From Lycium barbarum (taxonomy: Eukaryota; Streptophyta; Magnoliopsida; Solanales; Solanaceae): DNA of 64,000 bases. The stretch lies in assembly GCF_019175385.1 (NCBI RefSeq), contig NC_083340.1:18364336-18428335 (forward strand), written 5' to 3'. Positions 35,505 through 46,266 of this stretch are shown here, in pieces (the stretch's first letter is position 1; every line of letters begins with the position of its first letter). A model generated the notes under the pieces. That model searched no databases. It was not told where the DNA came from and saw only the letters and a program-made list of their open reading frames with translations. Made by a program: the position numbers and the translations under genes.

Positions 35505-38500
35505 TGTCACGACCCAACTAGGGGCCGCGACGAGTACCCGATACTCGTACCGAGCACCCCTTATCTATCATATTACCTATATTACTGAGTGGGCCGTATG
35601 AACTATACCATATTTTTTTTTCTGTTGCTTAACATTAACCTCAGTAGCATAATTATACACATAGGCAACTAAACCTTGTTAACACATTGTACAGCGACGA
35701 GGATCGTCAAAAGTACAAAACATCTAACTGTACATATCTGTCTACGAGCCTCTAAACATAGTACACATATACATAGGAAGGGCCGAGTACTGCCGTGCCC
35801 GAACACATATACACAAAATAGTACCAAGAAACTGAGGCTCCGAAACAACTGGAGCGCTGCTACAATACTGCTGATGAAGCTCCTAGGAGTCAAGTCTGTC
35901 TACCTGCTGACCTGCGCGGCATGGAACGCAGCGTCCACAAGAAGGGACGTCAGTACGAATAGTGTACCGAGTATGTAAGGCATGGAAAATAATACAAACA
36001 GAAACATAAGGTATGATTAACAATATCATGGGATCATAGGACATATAGTGATACAAGAAGTAACCTGTACATAGGAATACCCTTTCAGGCCGGATACCAT
36101 GCATGCTTGTCTTTCCCTTAAAAAAGACATTTCTTTTTCATAGACATAGAAAATAGAACTTATATCATGTCATGTCTTATCATATCATATCATATCGTAT
36201 CATATCATATGAGATCATGTCATATCATATCGTGTCATATCATATCATATCATGTCATATCATATCATTTCATATCATATCAGGTCATAGCATAGCACCG
36301 AACGTTGTCGGCTCGCCCACATAGCACCGAAATACATCGGCTCGCCCATATATCCCGCGTCCCGGCATCCCGCGTTCGGGATGATAAGCCAGCTGACCAG
36401 GTGGCAATGAAACTTGTTTCCCTTCCCATCCCCATGTATCCCTTTCCCCCACCCCATGTACATATTCATATCTCATATACATATGTCATATAAGCATGCA
36501 GGAGAGCCCAAAGAAAATCATGTATCCATCGAAGTGACGTAAGGTCGGTGACCTCCGATTACATTACGGAATAACCGGGATCGCTTTGTCTCACCTTGAA
36601 GGAACGAGTATTTTAAGGCGAAACTATCAACGGAGAATAGCACTAGAAAATAACATAGTATGAAACCAGGGGCATCATAGACATAAATTCATGTTTTGAA
36701 ATCTTTAGAAAATAGTGTCATGACAAAGGAATAGAATTAAAGATCAAGAACTAGTTGGACACTTTCATACTCATATTGAATCCTTAGATTAAGACTCTTA
36801 GTCATGGAATCATTCTTGTCATACTTATCATAGACGTATTCTCTTCCTTAGCATCATCGTTATCATGGTCATCATAGACATATTTCCATTAGAATGGTAC
36901 AGTACTTATCGTTTGATAATCGGGATAAGGATCAGAAGTTTCCTTTGGATTTTGCTTCAAAATAAGTCAAGCGGAACAATAAGGAAAATCCGGGAGCAAT
37001 GGGCCCACCTCGGGCCGAATGTGGTAGCGTACACAATTTGCATATGTTACATGTCATGGCGTTACTTGTGAGGGTTTTAAGGTAGTAGGGTCCTATTTAT
37101 GCAAGTTCTAGAGGTTTAGGAAGTTTTTCCAACATTTTACACAACTTTTAATTCAATTTTTCTGAATGAAAAAAAAGAAACTTTAGGTGCGGATTCCGGA
37201 GAATAGGGTTGTCCCCGAGGTTCATATCCAACCTAGTATGTTTAAGACATGCCAAAGAAGGAAGAGTAAATCCTTACATACCTCTTTCCGCTCCTTATGC
37301 TACTCCAAATTCAAGTTGCAAATCCGCCACAATCTACAAATTGGTCACATTTACCAAACCTTAATTAGAACATTTAGAATTGGATTCTTAAAGTGACACC
37401 TGGCTACCGAAATTTCGGCAACACTTCCCCTGTAAATACACCATCCCCAAAGTTCAACTCAGCCAATTTTTAATCAACAACAATCCGGGAATTCAACCCG
37501 GCCAAACTATCAGCATAATGTCAACAACCATACTAACAATTTCCATATTCAATCCAAGATACATTATAACAACTTAATCAATTTATTACTTCCTTCAAAA
37601 CCTTCCAACTCCAATTAAAACAATAACAACCTTGTAATATATATTCCAACAACACCATACTAATACCATTATCTTCCATACATGTAAGAACATAATATTC
37701 AATTTACATAATCTTCCAAGACAAGCCTCCAACTACTAATACTTCACTAAGCTCATTAGGCTTTTATTTGCAATATAAAATCCACACACTAACAACCAAA
37801 TTACCAATAAAGTTTGTTCACCAATCCTTCACGATACAACAAATATACACAACTATACACATGCTATACATCACACGGCCAACATCATGCACACATGGCT
37901 ACAACCTCACAAAATTATCCAACTTCCATTATCAACATAACATTCATTACAACCACAACTATCCACTAGATAAAATAATTAAAACATGATTTCCACACAC
38001 ACACACACACACACATATATCACACCTCACGGCCACACCCCCATTTTTCTATTCTTCATGGATTTCACTCATTTTTGTACACTACAACATGCAAAAATAT
38101 CCATAACATGTAAAGAGAATGAATTCTTACCTCCTTCCTTGATTCTTCACTTAGCTAAGACTTGCAACTTTGCTAGAATATGGATTCTTCTTGCTCCAAA
38201 GACCCCTCCACCTTGCTAGGGACCCTTGAATTGGCAGGAAATGATTTTTGGAGAAATGTTTGTCAATTCTCTTGGCAATTTTTGCACTTGGCCGAATGGC
38301 CTTAGGGTTTTTCTCCTTCTTTTCTCTTCCTTCACTTTCTTGAAAATTCTAGAGGATTTTGTGGATATAAAGATGACTTAGTCATCTTTTATGCACATGG
38401 AAGATTAATCCATGTGGGCTAAAGCCCACCTACTTAGGCCGGCCACTTGGCCCACTTGTACAAGCCCTTTTTTTTTTCACTTCATAAAAATTATTTTTCA

Positions 38501-38706
38501 AATTTCAAATTTGCCCTTCGCCTACCTCCATATTTCCACGAGTCATATTGCAAGTTTACCTTTTTGCCCCTAGCCTTTCTTAATATTTCTACTTCAATAT
38601 TTTCATAAGCAACTTGTATGCCAATCAAAATAAAACATGGCCTTACTTGTTATCTTCCCGCGATTATCGTGAATTATCCAAATACGCAAAAATGCGGGAT
38701 ATAACA
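35505..38706 (-). mobile_element. Solo LTR, 3.2 kb, chromovirus type
   Basis: On the - strand it begins TGTTATATCCCGCATTT at 38706 and ends TAGTTGGGTCGTGACA at 35505, flanked by a perfect 5-bp duplication TTGCT (35500-35504 and 38707-38711). No internal sequence is present, so it is a solo LTR formed by recombination. It interrupts the very end of pol of element X. It contains a CATAT/CATGT pentamer array (36165-36300) and an (AC)n run (37997-38014). Its sequence near 36525-36610 is related to 8345-8450. Confidence 0.9.
36165..36300. repeat. ATCATATC/ATCATGTC pentamer-like microsatellite
   Basis: About 135 bp of CATAT and CATGT five-base units in tandem, with occasional CGTAT or CATTT variants. 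It lies in the solo LTR. It codes for nothing. Confidence 0.95.
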
Positions 38707-38711
38707 TTGCT

Positions 38712-41700
38712 CTTCGAACAAATGGGGATATTTGGATTTCATGTCTTATTCGGCTTCCCATGTAAGCCTCTTCAACTTTCTGAATCCTCCATAAAACCTT
38801 TACTGAGGCTACTTCTTTAGCTCTCAATTTTCGAACCTGACGATCAAGGATAGCCATAGGGATCTCCTCATAAGTCAAACCATCCTTAACTATTATAGTG
38901 TCAGCAGGAACAACCAACGACGATTCTTCTACATAGTTTCTTATCATAGATACATGGAACACTGGATGAACAACAACCAACTCTTGTGGCAATTCAAGCT
39001 CATAATCTACTTGACTAACCCTTCACAGGATTTTATAAGGTCCAATATATCTGGGCTAAGCTTCCCTTTCTTCCCAAATCCCATAACACTCTTCATGGGT
39101 GAGACTTTAAGGAATACCCAATCATGAAATTGAAACTATAAGTCTCTTCGCCTAACATCTGTATAAGACTTCTAGCGACTTTGAGCCGTTCTCAAACGCT
39201 CTTGAATCAACTTGACTTTCTCTGTTGCCTGATAGACCAAATCTGGTCCTAGCATTTCTGCTTCACCAACCTCAAACCAACCAATGGGTGATCTACATCT
39301 TCGCCCATAGAGAGCTTCAAATGGTGTCATATTGATACTAGCATGATAGCTGTTATTATAGGCAAATTCAATAAGGGAAAAATGGTCATCCCAATTACCT
39401 TTAAATTCTCCAACGCATTCTCTTAACATGTCCTCAAGAGTGTTAAGAGTGCTCTCTGTCTGGCCATCTGTCAACGGATGGAAAGTTGTGCTGAGGTTTA
39501 CTATAGTACCCAATCCTTTCTGAAAGGACTTCCAAAAGTTTGCTGTGAATTGAGCACCACGATCTGAGATAATGGAAACCGGGGTCCCATGCAATCTGAA
39601 AATTTTCTAAATATATAACTTGGCATAATCTTCTGCTAAATCTGTGGTCCTGACTGGCAAAAAGTGCGTTGACATAGTAAGTCGGTCCACAATCACCTAA
39701 ATCGAGTCATGTTTGCGGGATGAGCAAAGTAGAACTGTTATGAAGTCCATGTTTATTATCTCTTATTTCCAAATAGGAATATCAATATTCTGGGCCAAAC
39801 CACCAAGCCTCTGGTATTCGGCTTTCACTTGCTAACAATTTGAAATTTAGCTACAAATCTGCTACATTCTTATTCATATCATTCCACCAATAAATCTCTT
39901 TATGATCATGATACATCTTAGTGGAACCTGGGTGAATGGAATACATGGAGTTGTGAGCTTTTGACATGATTCCCTCTTTGAACCCATCTACATCTGGAAC
40001 ACATAATATGCCTCGGTACCTCAAGGTACTATCATCTTCCCCTTGTTCAAAAGTCGTTGTCTTATGCTTGTGAATCCCCTCTTTTAGCTGCAATAAAAAA
40101 GGATCATTAAACTATTTCTCCTTCACTTCGGCCACTAAGGAGGAATAAGCCCTATTCTGAACAATAACACTACCGCCCTTGGAGTCCAAGAGTCGAACTC
40201 CTAAATTAGCTAAACGGTGAACTTCCTTGGTCATAGTTTTTTTATCTGACGTGAGCTAAACTTCCCATGGAACTCCGACTAAGAGCATCGGCTACCATAT
40301 TCGCTTTTCTTAGATGATAAAGAATATCCATATCACAGTCTTTAAGCAATTTGAGTCATCTTCTCTGCCTAAGATTCATCTCCTTTGCTTAAAGATATAC
40401 TGCACACTTTTATGATCGGTTAAAATATCAACATGCACTCCATACAAATAACGATGCCATATCTTAAGTACAAAATCCACGGCTACCTACTCTATGTCAT
40501 GAGTCGGATAATTCTTTTCATGAATCTTAAGCTGACGAGATGCATAAGCTACAACCTTACCATGCTGCATTAAGACACATCCGAAACTAATTCCCGAAGC
40601 ATCACAATAAACTACGAACCCTTCGGTTCCCTCTGGCAGTGTCAGAATTGGAGAAGAAGTCAACTTCTTCTTCAACTCTTCAAAGCTTTGCTCGCATACA
40701 TCTGACTACTGAAACTTAACTTTTTTCTAAGTCAACTTTGTCAACGGAGCTGAAATAGAGGAAATCCCTCTATGAAATGCCTATAGTAGCCTGCCAGACC
40801 CTAGATACTTCCTATATAAGATACTGAGGTGGGTCTGGGCCAACTTTTCACTGCATCAATTTTCTGAGAGTCAACTCTAATGCCATCACCCGAGATTACC
40901 TGGTCTAAAAATGCCACGAATTTAAGCTAAAATTCACATTTAGAGAATTTCACATAGAGCTTTTGATCCTGAGGTGTCCGCAACACTATTTTGAGGTATT
41001 CTACATGGTCAGTCTCACTACGGGAATACACTAAAATATCATCAATAAACACAATGACGAATAAACCAAGATATGGCTTGAAGACCCTGTTCATAAGATC
41101 CATGAAAGCAACTGGTGCATTTGTTAACCCAAACGACATGACAAGAAATTTGAAATGACCATAACGACTTCTGAAAGGGTCTTAGAAATATTAACGTCCT
41201 TAACCCTTAACAGATGGTAACCTTATCTGAGGTCAATCTTGGAATAACACTGGGCACCCTGAAGTTGGTCAAATAAGTCATCTATTCTGAGGAGAGGATA
41301 CTTGTTCTTAATGGTGACTTTGTTCAACTGACGGTAGTCAATGCACATACTTAAGGAACCATTCCTCCTTCGGACAAAAAAAATTAGCGCGCCCCAAGAT
41401 GAAACACTTGACCTAATAAATCCCTCGTCTAGAAGATCGTTTAACTGAGCTTTTAGCTCTTTCAACTCTGCTGGAGCCATTCTATATGACGGAATAGATA
41501 TCGTCTTAGTACCAGGAAGTAGATCAATTCCAAATATCTCCCTGTCGGGAAGAACTCCGGGAAGATCTTCAGGGAATACTTCTGGAAACTCATTTGCAAC
41601 CGGCACGAACTGGAGGGTTGGAGTTTGGGGATCTATATCTATGGCTTGGATTATGTGATAGATATATCCCTTGAAAATCATTTTTTTGGCCTTTAGATAG

Positions 41701-42152
41701 GAAATAAACCTACCCTAGGTACTACTGAATTGCCCTTCTACTCTATGACTGGTTTTGTAGGAAATTCAAATCTTACAATTTTGGTTCTACAACCCACTAT
41801 GGCATAACATGAAGCTGACCAATCCGTACCCATGATTACTTCAAAGTCTATCATTTCTAACTCTGCTATGGTTCTGCGGTGATTGACTAAAACTAGGCAG
41901 CCCCTATAAATACGACTAGCTACAACTGACTCTCCAACTAGAGTAGACACTTCAAAGGGTTCACAACTTTTCTGGTTCTATCCCAAATTTCTTTGCAACA
42001 AATGGGGTTACATAAGTTAGGGTGAATCCTGGGTCAATAAGGGCATAAACGTCAAAAGTGAAGACTCTTAGTGTACCTGTGATAATATTTGCACATGCCT
42101 CTGTATCATAATGACCTATTAAAGCATACAAGCGGTTTTGACCTCTGCTCGC
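38712..42152 (-). pseudogene. Pol of chromovirus X (PR-RT-RH-INT), decayed
   Basis: The domains run from right to left. Protease lies at about 42150-41740 (YALIDPGFTLTYV and MGTDW). Reverse transcriptase lies at 41681-40927 ([17 protein letters not shown], then [15 protein letters not shown] and the catalytic [11 protein letters not shown] near 41040). RNase H lies at 40675-40440 ([16 protein letters not shown]). The integrase zinc region lies at 40093-39851 (SIHPGSTKMYHD), its core at 39594-39172 (IISDRGAQF, DGQTES), and the chromodomain-side tail at 38992-38740 (EIPMAILDRQVRKLRAKEV). At least ten stops or frameshifts are present and the paired zinc cysteines of integrase are not readable. 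The N-terminal side continues in gag across the Athila insertion. Confidence 0.9.
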
Positions 42153-43606
42153 TGATGTGCCGTGAATTTCGGCACATTTTATGCCTTTGCCACTAGAAGT
42201 GTTGCTTGTTTTTAAGTGTTTTTACATCGTTTCTTATGTTATTTTGGCGTTTTGTAGGGTTGGTTGACTAAGGAACGGAATGATAAGCAATGCTGAAAAA
42301 CAGACAACTTGGAGCAAAAGGACGGTCCGTAACTCATGTTACGGGCCGTAATGTGATCCGTACCAGAGAGGATACGTGCCGCTATAAAGGACGGTCCGTA
42401 ACTCATGTTACGGGCCGTAACGTGTACCGTAAGCTGAGGAAAATTTCCATAAAGTTGCGTAAGTAGTGTCACAGGTTACGCCCAGAAGGACGGTCCGTAA
42501 CTTAGGTTACGGGGCGTAACGTTGTGGCGTAACGCATTGGCCACTAAAGAGTGAAGCCATGATCCGCTGGAAGATACGGACCATAACCTGTGTTATGGTC
42601 CATCGCAAGAAGCCGTGACATCAAGCTGACAATGGACGAAACCGAAGGACGGACCGTAACCTGTGTTACGGTCTGTAACGATGCCGCGTAAGGGTGTTTT
42701 TGTCCAGAAACTTGGCGCGATTTTTGGCCCTATAAATACTTAAAGTTAGGGTTTTAATTCAAAATTCTGATTTTTCTTTGGAGCATTAACTCAAGTCTTG
42801 AATATTTGAAGTGGTTGGAGCATTTAAAGCACCAACTTCACTTTCATTCCATATTGTATTAGCATCGTAAGTATATTATGTTAAATTTTAAGCTTTCTTT
42901 GTTAACCAAAATGATGAGTAGCTAATTTTAATTCTAAGGTTATGGATCCCATGATGGGTATTATGTGAATGGGTTTCTACTATTGATATACACATAATGG
43001 TTGTTGATATTTATTCTATCTTTGTGCATTAGCATTGGGTAATGATTGCAAGCATTAGCCTAAGCCATTATACTCACTTTTCTTGGGAAAGAGAGTCAGT
43101 ATAGGTAAGATTGAATAACAATGACTCGGGGCGTTAACCCTCGTTTAATAGACTAACTTAGGGATAAGAACAAGTCTAAATTGGCATTATTGGTCACTCT
43201 TCGCTTTCAACTCTTTTAAATTTGGAAAAATCATAAAGAGGAAATACGACCTAACTGTTGGGAAACATTAGGAAGTCCTTAAGAGATCAAGTGCATACTC
43301 TTAGAACAACGATTAGAAGTATATCACATTGAAACCTGAAGCATAATATCTAATCAAAATGGGGAACACAACCTTAGTCTCTCTCTCGCATTAAGTACAA
43401 TTCAAGTCAAAGTATTCAATTACATTACTCAACAAATATTTCAAACTATTCAGAATAGGATACAAGCCTTTAAAGACTAGTATCACATACAATTAGTACT
43501 CTTTTCTCTCCATATTCCCTGTGGGATTCGACCCTAACCTTGTTTGGGTTACTATATTTGACAGAGTCCGCTTTATGCCATTAATAGGTGTAATTTAAGC
43601 GTATCA
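42153..43606 (+). repeat. 5' LTR of the Athila-type element
   Basis: It begins TGATGTGCCGTGAATTTC directly after X pol and ends GCGTATCA, five bases before the primer binding site; it is 1,454 bp long. U3 carries five modules of an inverted repeat GGnCCGTAAC...GTTACGGnCC (42312-42690), then TATAAATA at 42731-42738. The end includes CTGTGGGATTCGACCCTAAC, wording common near the 3' end of Athila LTRs. The first 630 bp recur inverted at 49472-50105. Confidence 0.85.
42312..42738 (+). promoter_or_regulatory. Athila LTR promoter with five palindrome modules
   Basis: Modules at about 42315-42350, 42388-42425, 42487-42525, 42577-42605 and 42645-42690 each read like GGACGGTCCGTAAC, a 3-8 base loop, then GTTACGGGCCGTAA. 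Each could fold as a short hairpin or bind a dimeric protein. A TATA box (42731-42738) follows within 45 bp of the last module. Transcription of the element should start about 30 bp further on. Confidence 0.6.
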
Positions 43607-43611
43607 AATTT

Positions 43612-43629
43612 TGGCGCCGTTGCCGGGGA
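43612..43629 (+). other. Primer binding site, Athila type
   Basis: TGGCGCCGTTGCCGGGGA is the primer site seen in Athila-lineage elements, five bases after the LTR end. It separates the Athila call from the chromoviruses around it, which use the tRNA-Met site. Confidence 0.9.
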
Positions 43630-43725
43630 ATACGGTTTTGAAATTACTGATTGTTGCGTACTCTTCTTTAAAAACGTTTTCTATTCCATCACACCTTGTT
43701 TTCTGCTGTGGTGAACCAGGTAAAC

Positions 43726-44892
43726 ATGGCTGGAAGACTGAATCGAAATCAAGGAAACCAAGGGGGACTCCAAGTGAACCCACCTGCACCAGAAGAGGAC
43801 GAAGATGAGAATATATTTGCGGAATTCATCAATGAAGCTGATTATGCTTCTGCTGTGGTCCCTCCTAGGACTGGAAATGCTATGTTCAAAATTGATAGTT
43901 CTATCTATCAGCTGCTGAAACTTGAAGGTTATTTCCGAAATTCTTTGGAGGATTGTCCACTTCGACATTTGAAGAACTTTCTGCACGTGTGTGCTCAACA
44001 ATCCCAAGGTGCTATTTCTGCTGATGCACTTCGGTTACGGGTCTTCAAATATTCCTTGGCTGGCCAAGCAAGGGAATGGTATGAAAATATTCCCAGCAAT
44101 TCTATTCATAACTGGACCGAGCTAGCCAATACATTTCTGAAGAAGTGGTTCCCACTGAGCAAAAAGGCTGAACTTCGAGATAAGATCTTTGAGTTCAAAC
44201 AGCTCCCGGGGGAACAATTATATTCGGCATGGGAGCGGTTCAAGTACTATCTAGCTCAATCTCCAACTCACGGGTTTCCGGATGCTATTCTCACGGAGAA
44301 ATTCTACAAAGGCTTAGATACAATGAATCAGATTGCTGTCAATACTGCCACAGGAGGATGCTTCATGGACAAGTCATTTATCGTCATCACCCGCTTGCTT
44401 GATAAACTCACCACCCACAATCAAGCTTGGCATTCAACTGATAGTGAGAGTCTCTCTTATGGTAGTCCATCACTAGCTGCCGTTGCAAAAGAAAACCATG
44501 AGAGAGATCATGCCTTTGCTCAATTGCAAACCACGGTGGATCTATTATCAAAGAAGTTGGCAGAAAAGGATGCACAAAGGGTAAATGTTGTTGAGGAGTT
44601 ACCACCTCATCCACAGGGAATGTATCAAGTCCCTGAAGGGATGTACCAAGATGGGCAACAACAGTATGAAGATGCTAATTATGTTAACAACTCGCAAGGG
44701 GGTTATCAAAGGCAAAATTATCAAGGTCCGGGCCATCACCCATGGCAAAAGTCTCAACACCAATTTCAAGGGAACAATTATAGCAGAAATGATCGGGGAA
44801 ATCCAAATCAAGGGAATTACAATAACAACAATTATGGCAACAAGAGCTCGAACCACTACATTCCACCAAGGGGGCAAGCACCAAGTTCCTAA
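43726..44892 (+). CDS. Gag of the Athila-type element
   Basis: This is the only long intact retroelement frame in the window: 388 codons from ATG 43726 (AAACATGG context; an upstream in-frame ATG at 43696 is less likely). Residues about 75-240 are the Retrotrans_gag capsid domain (LRVFKYSLAGQAREWYENIP, then FLKKWFPLSKKAELRDKIFE and FYKGLD). The C-terminal 90 residues are rich in Gln, Asn, Gly and Tyr (YQRQNYQGPGHHPWQ, GNYNNNNYGN). No CCHC zinc knuckle is seen. In the family Gag is normally fused to Pol, and here a TAA at 44890-44892 ends it. Gag forms the particle that houses reverse transcription in the cytoplasm. Confidence 0.85.
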   Translation: MAGRLNRNQGNQGGLQVNPPAPEEDEDENIFAEFINEADYASAVVPPRTGNAMFKIDSSIYQLLKLEGYFRNSLEDCPLRHLKNFLHVCAQQSQGAISADALRLRVFKYSLAGQAREWYENIPSNSIHNWTELANTFLKKWFPLSKKAELRDKIFEFKQLPGEQLYSAWERFKYYLAQSPTHGFPDAILTEKFYKGLDTMNQIAVNTATGGCFMDKSFIVITRLLDKLTTHNQAWHSTDSESLSYGSPSLAAVAKENHERDHAFAQLQTTVDLLSKKLAEKDAQRVNVVEELPPHPQGMYQVPEGMYQDGQQQYEDANYVNNSQGGYQRQNYQGPGHHPWQKSQHQFQGNNYSRNDRGNPNQGNYNNNNYGNKSSNHYIPPRGQAPSS

Positions 44893-46266
44893 TGGTGGAG
44901 AGATAATTCAGCTAGCAACTCTGCTAGTAATCCTGCTAATGATTCTGCGAAGCTGAAAAGTATGATGTAGAAAATGCTAATGAATCAGGACAGAATTGAG
45001 AGCACGACAAAGGGAATGTCTCAGGTTCAACTATCTCATTCAGCTTCTATTCAGAAGCTTGAATCACAATTTAGAGAAGTGCATACTCCTCAACGTAGAC
45101 AACTACCAAGTGATACAGTTCCAAATCCGAAAGGTAGTGGGGTAAACTTTGTTGAGCATGTAGCTGCTATTAGCACTTGAAGTGGAAAAATTCTTCAAGG
45201 TGCTGATAAAAAGGTGATTGATCTTGAGCCAATTGTTGAAGAAGAGGCACAACCTGATGTATCTGATGTTATTGTGGAGGAAGAAACAGATGAGGAAGTC
45301 CCTATTATGGCTGAAGAGGAGCAGAATCTTAATAATCTCAAGGCACAAGGAGAAAAATATGAAAAGGGGAAGGAAACACTTTCTGGCGCTCTACGCCCTT
45401 TGAGCCAAATGTTCAAATCTTCACCGCCTTTTCCTCAAAGGCTAGTGAGAAAAACATAAGATGACAAGTGCTTGCGATTTTATGATCAAATCAAGCAATT
45501 GACGATGAACATTCCTTTCATGGACGCTGTCCAAGAAATGCCTGGGTTTGCTAAGTATTTGAAGGACCTCTTAACAAAGAAGAAGAAGCCATTGAAACAC
45601 GACACTGTGGGTATCACTCATCACGTTAGTGCTATTATTTCCAAAACCACAGTGCAAAAAAGGGAAGATCCTGGAGCATTCACCATTCCATGCACCATAG
45701 GGCAGCAGGATTTTGCCAAGGCTTTGTGTGATAACGGGGCTAGCATAAATCTTATGCCCCTTGAGATACCAAGGCTAACTACCATGAGGTTGCAGATGGC
45801 TGACAGATCGATAAAAAGGCCAGTTGGGGTAGTTGATGATGTGCTTGTTCAAATCGGGGAATTCCTACTGCCAGTAGATTTCGTGATTCTTGACTGTGCT
45901 ATTGATCAAGAAATTCCTATTATTCTGGGGAGACCTTTCCTTGCGACAGGGAGAGCTATTATGGATTCAGAGAAGAATGAAATCAAGTTCCGGGTGAACG
46001 ATGAGGAGGTGACTTTTCACGCAAGCAAGGGTATGAAATTACCTAGTCTTTATCAAAGTATTTCGGTCATTAATTCTGTTGATGTGGTTGACGAAGCGGT
46101 AGAATTCAAAATGGAGGAAGAATGCTTGGGTGAAGCATTATCGACCATCTTGGTGAATTTTGATGCAGAAGAAATGGAGGGATATATTGAGACGGTGAAT
46201 TCACTCACCGGTCTGGGGTCTTACTTTTATAAGCCCAAGAAATTGTCTCTTGATTTAGAGAAATGA
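44893..46266 (+). pseudogene. Athila pol, linker and protease part
   Basis: The frame continues after gag but has stops near 44968, 45178, 45457 and 46264. 45000-45460 encode an acidic linker (EEEAQPDVSDVIVEEETDEE). 45472-46266 encode the protease: FAKALCDNGASINLMP holds the active-site Asp-x-Gly-Ala, and PIILGRPFLATGRAIMD is the conserved C-terminal motif. Between NLMPLEIP and TTMRLQMADRS, about ten residues usual for the family appear to be missing, and the residue between the active-site Asp and Gly is Asn. Confidence 0.85.

Noticed and set aside
44599..44884. Hydrophobic frames opposite the Athila gag
   Set aside because: They are antisense shadows of the Gln/Asn-rich gag C-terminus.
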